Of a DNA stretch of 64,000 bases, positions 25,605-37,073 are shown piece after piece. The DNA is taken from the NCBI RefSeq assembly GCF_003634965.1, contig NZ_RBXP01000016.1, forward strand, positions 259,778 to 323,777, read 5' to 3'. The notes beneath the pieces are model-generated. The model saw nothing but the letters and a program-made list of their open reading frames with translations, was not told the origin of the DNA and made no database searches. Every line of letters begins with the position of its first letter. Position 1 is the first letter of the stretch. Both the position numbers and the translations under genes were made by a program. This DNA comes from Azonexus fungiphilus (GTDB taxonomy: Bacteria > Pseudomonadota > Gammaproteobacteria > Burkholderiales > Rhodocyclaceae).

Positions 25605-26411
25605 ATGTCGCTGATGCTGCTTGCCGCTTATCTGGCAACGGGCGCGGTCGCCGGCTTTTTCGCCGGCTTGCTCGGCGTCGGCGGCGGCGTCGTGGTGGTG
25701 CCGATGCTGGCCTTGCTGTTCGCCGGACAAGGCTTTCCGGAAAACGAAGTGCTGCATCTGGCGCTCGGTACATCGATGGCGACCATCCTGTTCACCGCCG
25801 CTTCCAGTCTGCGTGCCCACCACGCCCACCGGGCCGTGCTCTGGCCGGTGGTGCGGCGGCTGACCCCGGGCATCCTGCTTGGCACCTTGTGTGGCGCTTA
25901 TCTTGCCGCACTCGTGTCGTCGCGCGGCCTGGCCTTGATCTTCGTCGCCTTCATGCTCTTCGTCGCCGGCCAGATGATCGGCCAAAGACGTCCGCCAGCC
26001 GGCCGCCGCTTGCCCGGCGTGCTCGGTCTGAGTCTGGCCGGCGGTGTGATCGGCGCTTTCTCGAGCCTGGTGGCGATTGGCGGCGGCGCTTTGACGGTAC
26101 CCTATTTGATCTGGTGCAACGTCCGGCCACAGCAGGCGATCGGGACCTCGGCGGCGGTTGGCCTGCCGATCGCCATCGGTGGTACTTGCGGTTATGTCTG
26201 GCATGGCTGGGGGCAGGCCGGGCTGCCGCCGGGCAGTCTCGGTTTCGTCTATCTGCCGGCGCTGGCCGTGATTCTTGTTGCCAGTGTGCTGGTCGCACCG
26301 CTTGGCGCACGGCTCACGCACCGGTTGCCCGTTCGCCTGCTGCGCCGCATCTTCGCCGGGCTGTTGCTGCTGCTTTCGGCGAAGATGCTGTGGAGCCTGT
26401 TCGCTGCCTGA
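25605..26411 (+). CDS. TauE/SafE-family permease, mdc-linked
   Basis: A 268-residue membrane protein of the TauE/SafE family with eight or so hydrophobic segments. VAGFFAGLLGVGGGVVVVPM, HLALGTSMATILFTAASSLRAHHAHRAV (in part) and IGTSAAVGLPIAIGGT match the permease at 14851 block for block, so the two are paralogs. It sits where some mdc clusters encode a dedicated malonate carrier. Its position suggests that it moves malonate, acetate or another anion, but a TRAP system is already present, so its job is uncertain. It converges on the enoyl-CoA hydratase gene with 9 bases between them. Confidence 0.87.
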   Translation: MSLMLLAAYLATGAVAGFFAGLLGVGGGVVVVPMLALLFAGQGFPENEVLHLALGTSMATILFTAASSLRAHHAHRAVLWPVVRRLTPGILLGTLCGAYLAALVSSRGLALIFVAFMLFVAGQMIGQRRPPAGRRLPGVLGLSLAGGVIGAFSSLVAIGGGALTVPYLIWCNVRPQQAIGTSAAVGLPIAIGGTCGYVWHGWGQAGLPPGSLGFVYLPALAVILVASVLVAPLGARLTHRLPVRLLRRIFAGLLLLLSAKMLWSLFAA

Positions 26412-26420
26412 GTCTGCGCT

Positions 26421-27197
26421 TCAGCGTGCCTTGAACTGCGGTTTGCGCTTCTCGAGGAAGGCCGCCAGGCCTTCGCGGTAGTCCTCGGTGGCGAGGAAGG
26501 CGAAGGATTCGGCTTTTTCGGCTTCGCTCAGCGGTCGACCGTCAAGCAGTCGGCGAATCCACTGCTTGTGCCAGCCGGCGACCAGTGGCGCGCCGAGGCA
26601 GATGCGACGGGCGGTGGCGTAGGCTTCGTCGACCAGTTGCGCGTCGGCGACGACGCGGGTGACCAGGCCTTTCTCGTAGGCCTCGCGGGCGTTCAGGATG
26701 CGCCCCTCGAGCAGGATTTCCTTGACCACCGCCGGTCCGGCGAGGCGCAGCAGGCCTTCCATTTCGCCCGGATACATCGAGAAGCCGAGCTTGTTGATCG
26801 GCGCGCCGAACTTCGCACCCTCGCCGGCGATGCGCAGGTCGCAGGCGCCGGCAATCTCGAGGCCGCCGCCGATGCAGGCGCCGCGGATCAGCGCCACGGT
26901 CGGCTGCGGACAGTCGGCGATGGCGTTGAGCGCGGCGGCGACTTCGCCGTGATAGTGCAGTGCCTGCTCGAGCGTGGCGCGTCCGCTGACGAACTCCTCG
27001 AGGTCGCCGCCGGCGGCGAAAGCCTCGTCGCCGGCGCCGCGCAGGACGATGCAGCGAATCTTGCGGTCGACCGCGAGAATGGCCATTTTTTCGCTCAGCG
27101 AGCGCCACATCGACAGGTCGATGGCATTCAGCTTGCCCGGGTTGTTGAGCGTCAGGGTCGCGACTTCGTCGTCGATGCTGAGGTCTATGCTACTCAT
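26421..27197 (-). CDS. enoyl-CoA hydratase/isomerase family protein
   Basis: A 258-residue crotonase-family enzyme. VATLTLNNPGKLNAIDLSMW lies near residue 12, the first oxyanion-hole block RGAGDEAFAAGGDLEEF near residue 53, and the second, ALIRGACIGGGLEIAGACDLRIA (in part), near residue 92. The family hydrates or isomerises unsaturated acyl-CoAs; the exact substrate is unknown. I chose the ATG at 27197, where family similarity begins; an in-frame upstream ATG at 27233 falls in the promoter region. It is divergent from the DUF485/actP operon. Confidence 0.87.
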   Translation of the reverse strand: MSSIDLSIDDEVATLTLNNPGKLNAIDLSMWRSLSEKMAILAVDRKIRCIVLRGAGDEAFAAGGDLEEFVSGRATLEQALHYHGEVAAALNAIADCPQPTVALIRGACIGGGLEIAGACDLRIAGEGAKFGAPINKLGFSMYPGEMEGLLRLAGPAVVKEILLEGRILNAREAYEKGLVTRVVADAQLVDEAYATARRICLGAPLVAGWHKQWIRRLLDGRPLSEAEKAESFAFLATEDYREGLAAFLEKRKPQFKAR

Positions 27198-27235
27198 TTT
27201 ATTGATGATTTCCGTTAAAACCACCGAGTGCAAAA

Positions 27236-27279
27236 CTTACACGCGGTGTAAGGTTGTTGAGTCTTATATAAGATACAAT
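27236..27279 (+). promoter_or_regulatory. operator-like repeats upstream of the acetate permease operon
   Basis: CTTACAC-GCG-GTGTAAG (27236-27252) is a perfect 7-bp inverted repeat. TCTTATATAAGA (27262-27273) is a perfect 12-bp palindrome. A -10-like TACAAT follows at 27274-27279, about 45 bases before the first start codon. These may bind regulators of the DUF485/actP genes and possibly of the divergent enoyl-CoA hydratase gene. Confidence 0.5.
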
Positions 27280-27322
27280 GCCCGCGCCGATTCTTCGGTA
27301 ATTATTAATAAGGAGAACAATT

Positions 27323-27643
27323 ATGAGCAGCGCGATGTACGAAAGGATGCGGGTTAATCCCAAATTCCAGGAGCTGGTCGCCAGGAGGGGACGCTTCGCC
27401 TGGACCTTGGCCGCAATTGTCTTGATCATGTTCTACGGTTTCGTGATGGTCGTCGCCTTCGCCCCGCAGTCGCTGGGCCAGCCGATCGCCGAAGGCTCGC
27501 GATGGACCGTCGGTGTCGTCGTGGAACTCTTCATGTTCATCTTCTTCTGGGTGCTGACCGCGGTTTACGTGCGTCGTGCCAATACCGAATTCGACGCCCT
27601 CTCGCAGGAAGTGGTGCGTGAAGCCTGGAAGGAGAACAAATAA
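27323..27643 (+). CDS. DUF485 membrane protein (YjcH-like)
   Basis: A 106-residue protein with two hydrophobic segments (about residues 25-48 and 62-85). The N-terminal [20 protein letters not shown] is typical of DUF485, the small partner encoded before acetate permease ActP (YjcH in E. coli). AAGGAG sits 8 bases before the ATG, a strong ribosome site. Its stop shares bases with the actP start (TAATG). Its molecular role is not established. Confidence 0.92.
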   Translation: MSSAMYERMRVNPKFQELVARRGRFAWTLAAIVLIMFYGFVMVVAFAPQSLGQPIAEGSRWTVGVVVELFMFIFFWVLTAVYVRRANTEFDALSQEVVREAWKENK

Positions 27644-29304
27644 TGCGCAAGATCATTTCCGCGCTCGGGCTGCTCAGCCTGTGCACCCTGGCCGTTGCCG
27701 CCGATGCGGTCGGCGCGACCGAAAAGCAGGCGACCAACTGGCACGCCATCATCATGTTCTGCATCTTCGTGACGCTGACCATGGGGATCACCTACTGGGC
27801 GGCCAGCCGCACCAAGTCGACTTCTGACTTCTACACCGCCGGCGGCGGCATCACCGGTTTCCAGAACGGCCTGGCGATCGCTGGTGACTACATGTCGGCG
27901 GCGACGCTGCTCGGTCTGACGGCGATGGTCTACATGCAGGGCTACGATGGCTACATCTACATGCTCTGCTTCTTCGCCGGCTGGCCGATCATCCTCTTCC
28001 TGATGGCCGAACGCCTGCGCAACCTGGGCAAGTTCACCTTCTCCGACATCACCGCCTACCGCCTCGACCAGGGCAAGGTGCGGACGATGGCCGCGGTGTC
28101 CTCGCTGACCGTCGTCTGCTTCTACCTGATCGCCCAGATGGTCGGTGCCGGTCAGCTGATCAAGCTGCTCTTCGGCCTCGAGTACAACGTCGCGATCTTC
28201 GCCGTCGGCATCCTGATGATGGTCTACGTCACCTTCGGCGGCATGGTCGCCACGACCTGGGTGCAGATCATCAAGGCCTGCATGCTGCTCGCCGGCGGCT
28301 CGCTGGTTATGTTCCTGGCGATGGGGCATTTCAACTTCTCGTTCACCAACGTCCTCGATCAGGCGATGTCGGTGCACAAGCTGGGTGAGAAGCTGATGCA
28401 CCCGGGCAGCCTGCTCGCCGACCCGGTCACCGCGATCTCGCTCGGCCTCGGCCTGATGTTCGGTACCGCCGGCCTGCCGCACATCCTGATGCGCTTCTTC
28501 ACCGTCACCGACGCCAAGGAAGCCCGCAAGTCGGTGCTGTATGCCTCCGGTTTCGTCGCCTACTTCTTCAACGTCATCTTCCTGATGGGCCTGACCGCGA
28601 TCATCATCGTCGGCCAGAACCCGGAATTCTTCGAGGGTGGTGAAATCGGCAAGAAGCTGATCGGCGGCGGCAATATGGTTGCCATGCACCTGGCCAAGGC
28701 GGTCGGCGGCGACATGCTGCTCGGCTTCCTCGCGGCGGTTGCCTTCGCCACCATCCTGGCGGTCGTTTCCGGTCTGGCACTGGCTGGTGCTTCGGCAATC
28801 TCGCACGACATCTACGCCCGCGTGATCAAGAAGGGTACGGCCTCGGAAGCCGCGGAAATCCGCGTTTCCAAGATCGCCACGATCTGCCTCGGCTTCGTTG
28901 CCATCGTTCTCGGCATCGCCTTTGAAAAGCAGAACATCGCCTTCATGGTCGGCCTGGCCTTCGGTGTTGCCGCAGCCGCCAACTTCCCGGTGCTGATCCT
29001 GTCGATGTACTGGAAGGGCCTGACCACCCGCGGCGCCCTGTGGGGCGGTTACGGCGGCCTGGTTTCGGCGGTGCTCTTCGTGCTCTTCTCGAAGTCGGTG
29101 TGGGTCGACGTGCTCGGCAATGCCGCGCCGCTGTTCCCCTACACCCAGCCGGCGCTGTTCGCGATGCCGGTTGCCTTCCTGCTCGCCTACCTCTTCTCGA
29201 AGTCGGATTCGAGCGTGCGGGCGCAGTCGGAAATCGAAGCTTTCGACGACCAGTACGTGCGCGCGCAGACCGGTTACGGCGCTGCCTCGGCGTCCAACCA
29301 CTAA
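27643..29304 (+). CDS. actP: cation/acetate symporter
   Basis: A 553-residue sodium:solute symporter with a signal-like N-terminus (residues 1-20) and about 13 membrane helices. [30 protein letters not shown] (in parts, about residues 65-95) and [22 protein letters not shown] near residue 275 are typical of ActP, which takes up acetate, glycolate and propionate. With malonate decarboxylase releasing acetate and the propionyl-CoA genes next door, it fits a module for short-chain acids. A strong terminator follows. Confidence 0.92.
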   Translation: MRKIISALGLLSLCTLAVAADAVGATEKQATNWHAIIMFCIFVTLTMGITYWAASRTKSTSDFYTAGGGITGFQNGLAIAGDYMSAATLLGLTAMVYMQGYDGYIYMLCFFAGWPIILFLMAERLRNLGKFTFSDITAYRLDQGKVRTMAAVSSLTVVCFYLIAQMVGAGQLIKLLFGLEYNVAIFAVGILMMVYVTFGGMVATTWVQIIKACMLLAGGSLVMFLAMGHFNFSFTNVLDQAMSVHKLGEKLMHPGSLLADPVTAISLGLGLMFGTAGLPHILMRFFTVTDAKEARKSVLYASGFVAYFFNVIFLMGLTAIIIVGQNPEFFEGGEIGKKLIGGGNMVAMHLAKAVGGDMLLGFLAAVAFATILAVVSGLALAGASAISHDIYARVIKKGTASEAAEIRVSKIATICLGFVAIVLGIAFEKQNIAFMVGLAFGVAAAANFPVLILSMYWKGLTTRGALWGGYGGLVSAVLFVLFSKSVWVDVLGNAAPLFPYTQPALFAMPVAFLLAYLFSKSDSSVRAQSEIEAFDDQYVRAQTGYGAASASNH

Positions 29305-29317
29305 GCGGCAAGTCGAC

Positions 29318-29356
29318 AAAAAACCCCGGGCGATCAATGTCGCCCGGGGTTTTTTT
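29318..29356 (+). terminator. rho-independent terminator after actP
   Basis: ACCCCGGGCGA and TCGCCCGGGGT pair around a six-base loop, with a run of A before and seven T after. It ends the actP operon, and its A-rich left side may also serve the opposite strand gene that ends at 29406. Confidence 0.92.
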
Positions 29357-29370
29357 ATGGGTTTTTGCCT

Positions 29371-29396
29371 GGATTTGACGGTCGACCGTCAAATCC
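29371..29396. repeat. 26-bp perfect palindrome with SalI-type core
   Basis: GGATTTGACGGTC is followed directly by its exact reverse complement, centred on GTCGAC. It lies between the actP terminator and the end of the GntR gene. The same core TGACGGTCGACCGTCA occurs as a perfect 22-bp palindrome inside hypF (60131-60152) and, with one mismatch, inside hupG near 55342. It could be a dispersed repeat unit or a protein-binding site. Confidence 0.7.
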
Positions 29397-29405
29397 GGCG
29401 AATTT

Positions 29406-30071
29406 TCAGCTGCCCTTGGTCGCTTGCGAGTCCATCCGTGCCAGCGCCTCGCGGCCGGACTGGATGTGGTCGAGCATCAGCTTTTCCGATTTCGCGGCGT
29501 CGCCGGAGAGCATGCTGGCGAGAATCGCCCGGTGCTCGTCGAGCGACTGCTGCAGTCGGCCCTCAAGCGACAGCGAGTGCAGCCGCGAGAGCTTGAGCAC
29601 CTTGCGCAGGTCCTGGATCACCGAGAGCAGCCAGCGGTTGCCGGAAAGCGCCTGGATCTTCTTGTGGAATTCCTGGTTGGCCTCGAAGAAGGCGTCGATG
29701 CGACCATCGCGTGCGGCCGACTCGAGCTGCTCGTGGATCGCCTTGAGCGCCGCCAGGTCGGCGCTGCGTGCGCGCTTGACTGCCTCGAAGGCACAGCGCG
29801 CCTCGAGCATGGCCATCAGCGGGAAGATGTCATCGAGATCCTGGCGCGAGATTTCGGTCACGTAGCAGCCGCGGCGCGGCTTCAGTTCGACCAGTCCTTC
29901 GGAAGCCAGGACCTTGAGCGCTTCGCGCAGCGGCGTCCGGGAGATGCCGTACTGTTCGGCGAGCTTCTGCTCGTCGATCCAGGTGCCGGGTGTCAGTTCG
30001 TGGGCGAAGATGCGTTGCCGCAGTCGTTCGGCGACTTCCTGGTAAAGCGCGGTAGGTGCAATGCGGTTCAT
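29406..30071 (-). CDS. GntR-family (FCD) transcriptional regulator
   Basis: A 221-residue regulator. The winged helix-turn-helix is at about residues 8-72 (RLRQRIFAHELTPGTWIDEQ, then SRTPLREALKVLASEGLVEL). The C-terminal FCD domain has the metal-binding pattern with the NQEFHKKIQALSGN segment. It is divergent from methylmalonyl-CoA mutase with 166 bases between, and so probably controls the mutase/propionyl-CoA carboxylase operon. A ligand such as a propionyl-CoA pathway intermediate is plausible but unproven. It resembles the GntR gene at 15656 in fold only. Confidence 0.88.
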   Translation of the reverse strand: MNRIAPTALYQEVAERLRQRIFAHELTPGTWIDEQKLAEQYGISRTPLREALKVLASEGLVELKPRRGCYVTEISRQDLDDIFPLMAMLEARCAFEAVKRARSADLAALKAIHEQLESAARDGRIDAFFEANQEFHKKIQALSGNRWLLSVIQDLRKVLKLSRLHSLSLEGRLQQSLDEHRAILASMLSGDAAKSEKLMLDHIQSGREALARMDSQATKGS

Positions 30072-30180
30072 TTTTTGGTGAGTTGTAGGCAGGGCAGCCG
30101 GTACATTGCCGACTTGCCTCCGTAATTATGGATAAAGTATTATGATGGGCTGACCATGTCAAGCTGGGCCCTGAAAGCGT

Positions 30181-30195
30181 AGAATTTTGAATTCT
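30181..30195. promoter_or_regulatory. inverted repeat upstream of methylmalonyl-CoA mutase
   Basis: AGAATT-TTG-AATTCT is a perfect 6-bp inverted repeat with a three-base spacer, 42 bases before the mutase start. It lies in the divergent promoter region with the GntR gene and is a candidate operator. Confidence 0.45.
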
Positions 30196-30237
30196 GCATC
30201 ATCGGCCCGAAAAAATCGAATCGGCGAGAGGTGTTTC

Positions 30238-32388
30238 ATGTCTGAAAAGTTCTTTGATTCCAACAACCTGGATGTCTGGGAAAAGGCCGCGGCCAAACAG
30301 TCCCCGGGTGGCGATGTCAACAACCTGGTGTGGAATACCCCCGAAGGCCTTGCCGTCAAGGCGCTGTACACGAAAAAGGACGTCGACGGCCTCGAATTCG
30401 CCGACACCCTGCCCGGCGTCGCGCCCTTCCTGCGCGGCCCGCAGCCGACGATGTACGCGGTCAAGCCGTGGACCATCCGCCAGTACGCCGGCTTCTCCAC
30501 CGCCGAAGCCTCCAACGCCTTCTACCGCAAGGCGCTTGCCGCCGGCGGCCAGGGCGTTTCCGTGGCCTTCGACCTGGCCACGCACCGCGGCTACGACTCG
30601 GATAACGCCCGCGTCACCGGCGACGTCGGCAAGGCCGGCGTGGCGATCGACTCCGTGGAAGACATGAAGATCCTCTTCGACGGCATCCCGCTCGACAAGA
30701 TTTCCGTGTCGATGACGATGAACGGCGCCGTGCTGCCCATCCTCGCCGGCTACATCGTCGCCGCCGAGGAACAGGGCGTGAAGCAGGAGCAGCTCTCCGG
30801 CACGATCCAGAACGACATCCTCAAGGAATTCATGGTGCGGAACACCTACATCTATCCGCCCAAGCCGTCGATGAAGATCATCGCCGACATCTTCGCCTAC
30901 ACGGCGCAGAACATGCCGAAGTTCAACTCGATCTCGATTTCCGGTTATCACATCCAGGAAGCCGGTGCCAACCAGGCGATCGAACTCGCCTTCACGCTGG
31001 CCGACGGCATGGAATACGTGCGCACCGGCATCGCGTCCGGCATGGACGTCGATACCTTCGCCGGCCGCCTGTCCTTCTTCTGGGCGGTCGGGATGAACTT
31101 CTATCTCGAAATCGCCAAGATGCGCGCCGCCCGTCTGCTCTGGCATCGCATCATGTCCGGCTTCAACGCCAAGAGCCCGAAGTCGATGATGCTGCGCACG
31201 CACAGCCAGACTTCCGGCTGGTCGCTGACCGAGCAGGACCCGTACAACAACGTCGTCCGTACCACCATCGAAGCGATGGCAGCCGTGTTCGGCGGCACCC
31301 AGTCGCTGCACACCAACGCGCTCGACGAAGCGATCGCGCTGCCGACCGAGTTCTCGGCGCGCATCGCCCGCAACACCCAGCTGATCATCCAGGAAGAGAC
31401 GCACATCACCAACGTCATCGACCCCTGGGCCGGTTCCTACATGATGGAAAAGCTGACCCAGGACATGGCCGACAAGGCCTGGGCCATCATCCAGGAAATC
31501 GAGGCGATGGGCGGCATGACCAAGGCCGTCGAATCCGGCTGGGCCAAGATGCAGGTCGAAACCTGCGCCGCCGACAAGCAGGCGCGCATCGATTCCGGCA
31601 AGGACGTCATCGTCGGCGTCAACAAGTACAAGCTGGCCAAGGAAGACGCGATCGACATCCTCGATATCGACAACCACGCCGTCCGCGAAGCCCAGATTGC
31701 CCGCCTCAAGAGCATTCGGGCCAGCCGCGACAGCGCCGCCGTCAATGCCGCGCTCGACGCGCTGACCCAGGCCGCCGAAAGCGGCGAAGGCAACCTGCTC
31801 GACCTGACCGTCAAGGCGATCCGCCTGCGCGCCACGGTCGGCGAAGTGTCGGATGCGCTGGAAAAGGTCTTCGGCCGTTTCCGCGCCAACAACCAGACCA
31901 TTTCCGGGGTTTACGGAGGCGTCGTCGAAGGCATGGAAAGCTGGGAAGAAATCAAGGCCGATGTCGCCAAGTTCGCCGAAGAAGAAGGCCGTCGCCCGCG
32001 CATCATGATCGCCAAGCTCGGCCAGGACGGCCATGACCGCGGGGCCAAGGTCGTTGCCACGGCCTATGCCGATCTCGGCTTCGACATCGACATGGGCCCG
32101 CTCTTCCAGACCCCGGAAGAAGCTGCCCGCCAGGCGATCGAGAACGACGTCCATGCCATCGGCTGCTCGTCGCTGGCCGCCGGCCACAAGACGCTGGTGC
32201 CGCAGATCATCCAGTCGCTGAAAGCCCAGGGCGCCGACGACATCATCGTCTTCGCCGGCGGCGTGATTCCGGCGCAGGACTACGATGCGCTGTACGCGGC
32301 CGGTGCCAAGGCGATCTTCGGTCCGGGCACCCGGATCGAGGATTCGGCCAAGCGCGTGCTCGAAGAAATCCGCAAGGCGCGCGGCTAA
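30238..32388 (+). CDS. scpA: methylmalonyl-CoA mutase
   Basis: A 716-residue single-chain mutase. It converts (R)-methylmalonyl-CoA to succinyl-CoA with adenosylcobalamin. The N-terminal TIM barrel binds CoA ([20 protein letters not shown] near residue 80; [20 protein letters not shown] near residue 235). The C-terminal domain binds B12 through [11 protein letters not shown], where His599 would be the axial cobalt ligand. GAGAGG lies 8 bases before the ATG at 30238; the longer frame starts inside the promoter. It is followed after 7 bases by meaB, so enzyme and protector GTPase are made together. Confidence 0.95.
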   Translation: MSEKFFDSNNLDVWEKAAAKQSPGGDVNNLVWNTPEGLAVKALYTKKDVDGLEFADTLPGVAPFLRGPQPTMYAVKPWTIRQYAGFSTAEASNAFYRKALAAGGQGVSVAFDLATHRGYDSDNARVTGDVGKAGVAIDSVEDMKILFDGIPLDKISVSMTMNGAVLPILAGYIVAAEEQGVKQEQLSGTIQNDILKEFMVRNTYIYPPKPSMKIIADIFAYTAQNMPKFNSISISGYHIQEAGANQAIELAFTLADGMEYVRTGIASGMDVDTFAGRLSFFWAVGMNFYLEIAKMRAARLLWHRIMSGFNAKSPKSMMLRTHSQTSGWSLTEQDPYNNVVRTTIEAMAAVFGGTQSLHTNALDEAIALPTEFSARIARNTQLIIQEETHITNVIDPWAGSYMMEKLTQDMADKAWAIIQEIEAMGGMTKAVESGWAKMQVETCAADKQARIDSGKDVIVGVNKYKLAKEDAIDILDIDNHAVREAQIARLKSIRASRDSAAVNAALDALTQAAESGEGNLLDLTVKAIRLRATVGEVSDALEKVFGRFRANNQTISGVYGGVVEGMESWEEIKADVAKFAEEEGRRPRIMIAKLGQDGHDRGAKVVATAYADLGFDIDMGPLFQTPEEAARQAIENDVHAIGCSSLAAGHKTLVPQIIQSLKAQGADDIIVFAGGVIPAQDYDALYAAGAKAIFGPGTRIEDSAKRVLEEIRKARG

Positions 32389-32395
32389 GGCCGGG

Positions 32396-33406
32396 ATGAA
32401 ACTGGACGAGGCGCCGGTGCAGGCGAATCTCCTCTCGGATGCCGACCGGCAACTGGTCGATGGCGTCAGCCTTGGCCAGCGCCGGGCGCTGGCCAAGGCG
32501 ATCACGCTGATCGAATCGACCCGCGCCGATCACCAGCGGCGTGCCCAGCAGGTGCTGACCGCGCTGCTGCCGAAGACCGGCAACGCGATCCGGGTCGGCA
32601 TCTCGGGCGTGCCCGGGGCCGGCAAGTCGACCTTCATCGAGGCGCTCGGCGTCTGGTTGATCGAGCAGGGCAAGAAACTCGCCGTGCTCGCCGTCGATCC
32701 GTCGTCGTCGGTCTCCGGCGGTTCCATCCTCGGCGACAAGACGCGCATGGAACTGCTCAGCCAGCGCGAGGAAGCCTTCATCCGGCCGAGTCCGTCGGCC
32801 GGTTCGCTCGGCGGCGTCGCCGAGAAGACGCGCGAAGCCATGCTGCTCTGCGAGGCGGCCGGCTACGACGTGATCATCATCGAGACGGTCGGCGTCGGCC
32901 AGAGCGAAACCACGGTCGCCGGCATGGTCGACATGTTCTGCCTGCTGCAGCTGCCGAACGCCGGCGACGACCTGCAGGCGATCAAGAAGGGCATCGTCGA
33001 GATCGCCGACATGGTGGTCATCAACAAGGCCGACATCGACAAGCAGGCGACCGCCGTCGTCCGCGCCCAGTGGCGCAACGCGCTGCACATGCTGCGTCCG
33101 GCGTCGAAGAACTGGTCACCGCCGGTGATCGCGCTGTCGGCGCTGCACAAGCAGGGGATCACCGAGTTCTGGGCCGAGGTCGAGAAATTCCGCGAAATCT
33201 TGCGGTCGACCGGCGAATTCGAGCAAAAACGCCAGCACCAGTCGCTGGCCTGGATGTGGCAGCTGATCGACGCCGGCCTGCGTCAGCATTTCCGTCTCCA
33301 TCCGCGCGTGCAGGAGAACCTGCCCGCGCTGACTCGTTCCGTCGAGTCGGGGCATACGACACCGGCCGCCGCCGCGTATGCGCTGCTCGACTATCTGAAA
33401 CACTGA
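32396..33406 (+). CDS. meaB: methylmalonyl-CoA mutase-associated GTPase MeaB
   Basis: A 336-residue G3E-type GTPase of the MeaB/ArgK family. It guards the mutase against inactivation and gates adenosylcobalamin loading. The P-loop GVPGAGKSTFIEALG is near residue 69, DPSSSVSGGSILGDKTRM near residue 101, the switch region ETVGVGQSE near residue 162, and the base-recognition NKAD near residue 210. It directly follows the mutase, the usual arrangement. PccB begins 27 bases downstream. Confidence 0.94.
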   Translation: MKLDEAPVQANLLSDADRQLVDGVSLGQRRALAKAITLIESTRADHQRRAQQVLTALLPKTGNAIRVGISGVPGAGKSTFIEALGVWLIEQGKKLAVLAVDPSSSVSGGSILGDKTRMELLSQREEAFIRPSPSAGSLGGVAEKTREAMLLCEAAGYDVIIIETVGVGQSETTVAGMVDMFCLLQLPNAGDDLQAIKKGIVEIADMVVINKADIDKQATAVVRAQWRNALHMLRPASKNWSPPVIALSALHKQGITEFWAEVEKFREILRSTGEFEQKRQHQSLAWMWQLIDAGLRQHFRLHPRVQENLPALTRSVESGHTTPAAAAYALLDYLKH

Positions 33407-33433
33407 TCACCCGTTCCATTTTGGGAGTTTTCT

Positions 33434-34969
<1,536 letters not shown>

Positions 34970-34990
34970 GCGTCAGGGAGGAATAGCTAA

Positions 34991-37003
34991 ATGTTCAAGA
35001 AGATTCTGATTGCCAACCGCGGCGAGATCGCCTGCCGCGTCATCAAGACCGCCCGCAAGATGGGCATCAAGACCGTCGCCGTCTACTCCGAGGCCGACAA
35101 GGACGCGCTCTTCGTCGACCTGGCCGACGAAGGCGTCTGCATCGGTCCGGCCGCCTCGAAGGAGTCCTACCTGGTCGCCGACAAGATCATCGCTGCCTGC
35201 AAGCAGACCGGCGCTGAAGCGGTCCATCCGGGCTACGGCTTCCTGTCCGAGAACGCCGAGTTCTCGCGTCGCCTGGAAGAAGAAGGCATCAAGTTCATCG
35301 GTCCGAAGCACTACTCGATCGCCAAGATGGGCGACAAGATCGAGTCCAAGAAGCTGGCCATCGAAGCCAAGGTCAATACCATCCCCGGTCACAACGATGC
35401 CATCGACGGCCCCGACGCCGCCGTGGAAATCGCCCGGAAGATCGGTTATCCGGTGATGATCAAGGCCTCCGCCGGCGGCGGTGGCAAGGGCCTGCGCGTC
35501 GCCTACAACGACGCCGAAGCGCACGAAGGCTTCTCGTCCTGCGTCAACGAAGCGCGCAACTCCTTCGGTGACGACCGCGTCTTCATCGAAAAGTACGTGC
35601 TCGAGCCGCGCCACATCGAAATCCAGGTGCTCGGCGACAGCCACGGCAACTATGTGTACCTGAACGAGCGTGACTGCTCGATCCAGCGTCGCCACCAGAA
35701 GGTCATCGAAGAGGCGCCGTCCCCCTTCGTCGATCCGGAAATGCGCAAGGCGATGGGCGAGCAGGCCGTGGCCCTGGCCCGCGCGGTGAACTACGAATCG
35801 GCCGGTACGGTCGAATTCGTCGTCTCCGGTGCGACCAAGGAGTTCTACTTCCTGGAAATGAACACCCGTCTGCAGGTGGAACACCCGGTCACCGAACTGA
35901 TCACCGGCCTCGACCTGGTCGAGCAGATGATCCGCGTCGCCTACGGCGAGAAGCTGCCGCTGACCCAGGCCGACGTCAAGATCAACGGCTGGTCGATGGA
36001 ATGCCGGATCAACGCCGAAGACCCGTTCCGCGGCTTCCTGCCCTCCACCGGCCGCCTGGTCAAGTTCCTGCCGCCGGCCGAGACCAGCGATGCCCAGGGC
36101 ACGACCCGCGTCGATACCGGCGTCTACGACGGCGGCGAGATCTCGATGTTCTACGACTCGATGATCGCCAAGCTGATCGTGCACGGCAAGGACCGCAACG
36201 CCGCCATCGCCCGCATGCGCGACGCGCTGAACGCCTTCGTCATCCGCGGCATTTCCTCGAACATCCCGTTCCAGGCCGCGCTGATGCAGCACCCGGTCTT
36301 CCATTCCGGCATCTTCGACACCGGCTTCATCCCCAAGCACTACCCGACCGGCTTCGACGCCTCGATGGTGCCGCACGACGATCCGGCGCTGCTGGTCTCG
36401 GTTGCTGCCTACGTGTACCGTGCCTTCACCGACCGCTCCGCCTCGATCACCGGCCAGCTGCAGGGCCACGAGCGCATCGTCGGCGACCAGTGGATGGTGG
36501 TTCGCCTGAACGGTGACCAGAAGGAAAACCACCCGGTGACGGCGCGTCCGATCCCCGGCGGCTACCACGTCGAGTACAACGGCAAGCCCTACGAGATCCT
36601 GTCGAGCTGGAAGCTGGGCGAGTCGCTTTTCGTCGGTACCTGCAACGGCCAGGAATTCACGCTCCAGGTCGAGCGCCACAAGACCAAGTACTCGCTGTTC
36701 CACTGGGGCACGCGCGCCGACTTCATGGTCATGAGCGCCCGTGCTGCCGAACTGCTGGCGCTGATGCCGGAAAAGCCGGCGCCCGACCTGTCGAAGTTCT
36801 TGCTCTCGCCGATGCCCGGCCTGCTGCGCGACGTCGCGGTCAAGGTCGGCCAGGAAGTGAAGGCCGGCGAGAAGCTGGCGGTGATCGAAGCGATGAAGAT
36901 GGAGAACATCCTCAAGGCCGAGCAGGACTGCAAGGTCAAGAAGATCTCCGCCGCCGTCGGCGAAAGCCTGTCGGTCGACCAGGTGATCATCGAGTTCGAA
37001 TAA
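34991..37003 (+). CDS. pccA: propionyl-CoA carboxylase, biotin carboxylase/BCCP (alpha) subunit
   Basis: A 670-residue fusion. The biotin carboxylase domain covers about residues 1-450, with the ATP-grasp glycine loop KASAGGGGKGLRVAY near residue 158 and EMNTRLQVEHPVTEL near residue 290. A linking domain follows, and a C-terminal biotinyl domain ends the protein, with the biotin lysine in EAMKMEN (Lys636). It carboxylates biotin with ATP and bicarbonate. AGGGAGG lies before the ATG. A terminator lies directly after the gene. Confidence 0.94.
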   Translation: MFKKILIANRGEIACRVIKTARKMGIKTVAVYSEADKDALFVDLADEGVCIGPAASKESYLVADKIIAACKQTGAEAVHPGYGFLSENAEFSRRLEEEGIKFIGPKHYSIAKMGDKIESKKLAIEAKVNTIPGHNDAIDGPDAAVEIARKIGYPVMIKASAGGGGKGLRVAYNDAEAHEGFSSCVNEARNSFGDDRVFIEKYVLEPRHIEIQVLGDSHGNYVYLNERDCSIQRRHQKVIEEAPSPFVDPEMRKAMGEQAVALARAVNYESAGTVEFVVSGATKEFYFLEMNTRLQVEHPVTELITGLDLVEQMIRVAYGEKLPLTQADVKINGWSMECRINAEDPFRGFLPSTGRLVKFLPPAETSDAQGTTRVDTGVYDGGEISMFYDSMIAKLIVHGKDRNAAIARMRDALNAFVIRGISSNIPFQAALMQHPVFHSGIFDTGFIPKHYPTGFDASMVPHDDPALLVSVAAYVYRAFTDRSASITGQLQGHERIVGDQWMVVRLNGDQKENHPVTARPIPGGYHVEYNGKPYEILSSWKLGESLFVGTCNGQEFTLQVERHKTKYSLFHWGTRADFMVMSARAAELLALMPEKPAPDLSKFLLSPMPGLLRDVAVKVGQEVKAGEKLAVIEAMKMENILKAEQDCKVKKISAAVGESLSVDQVIIEFE

Positions 37004-37026
37004 ACTCGCGTTCACGGTCAACCAGC

Positions 37027-37058
37027 AAAAAGGCCCGTTTTTCAACGGGCCTTTTTTT
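37027..37058 (+). terminator. rho-independent terminator after pccA
   Basis: AAAAAGGCCCGTT and AACGGGCCTTTTTTT form a stem around a short T-rich loop, ending in seven T. It closes the mutase-carboxylase operon and lies only 15 bases before a small gene on the same strand. Confidence 0.92.
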
Positions 37059-37073
37059 CGGGAAGCGAAAGTC

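Noticed and set aside
27060..27075. Further GGTCGACC sites (also near 5313, 26532, 33211, 61670, 62322) as copies of the palindrome
   Set aside because: Most are explained by common Val-Asp-Arg codons GTC GAC CGC and lack the outer TGAC/GTCA arms.
30199..32505. Long antisense open frame over methylmalonyl-CoA mutase
   Set aside because: Shadow of a highly GC3-biased gene; composition is Gly/Asp/Arg/His-rich without any motif.
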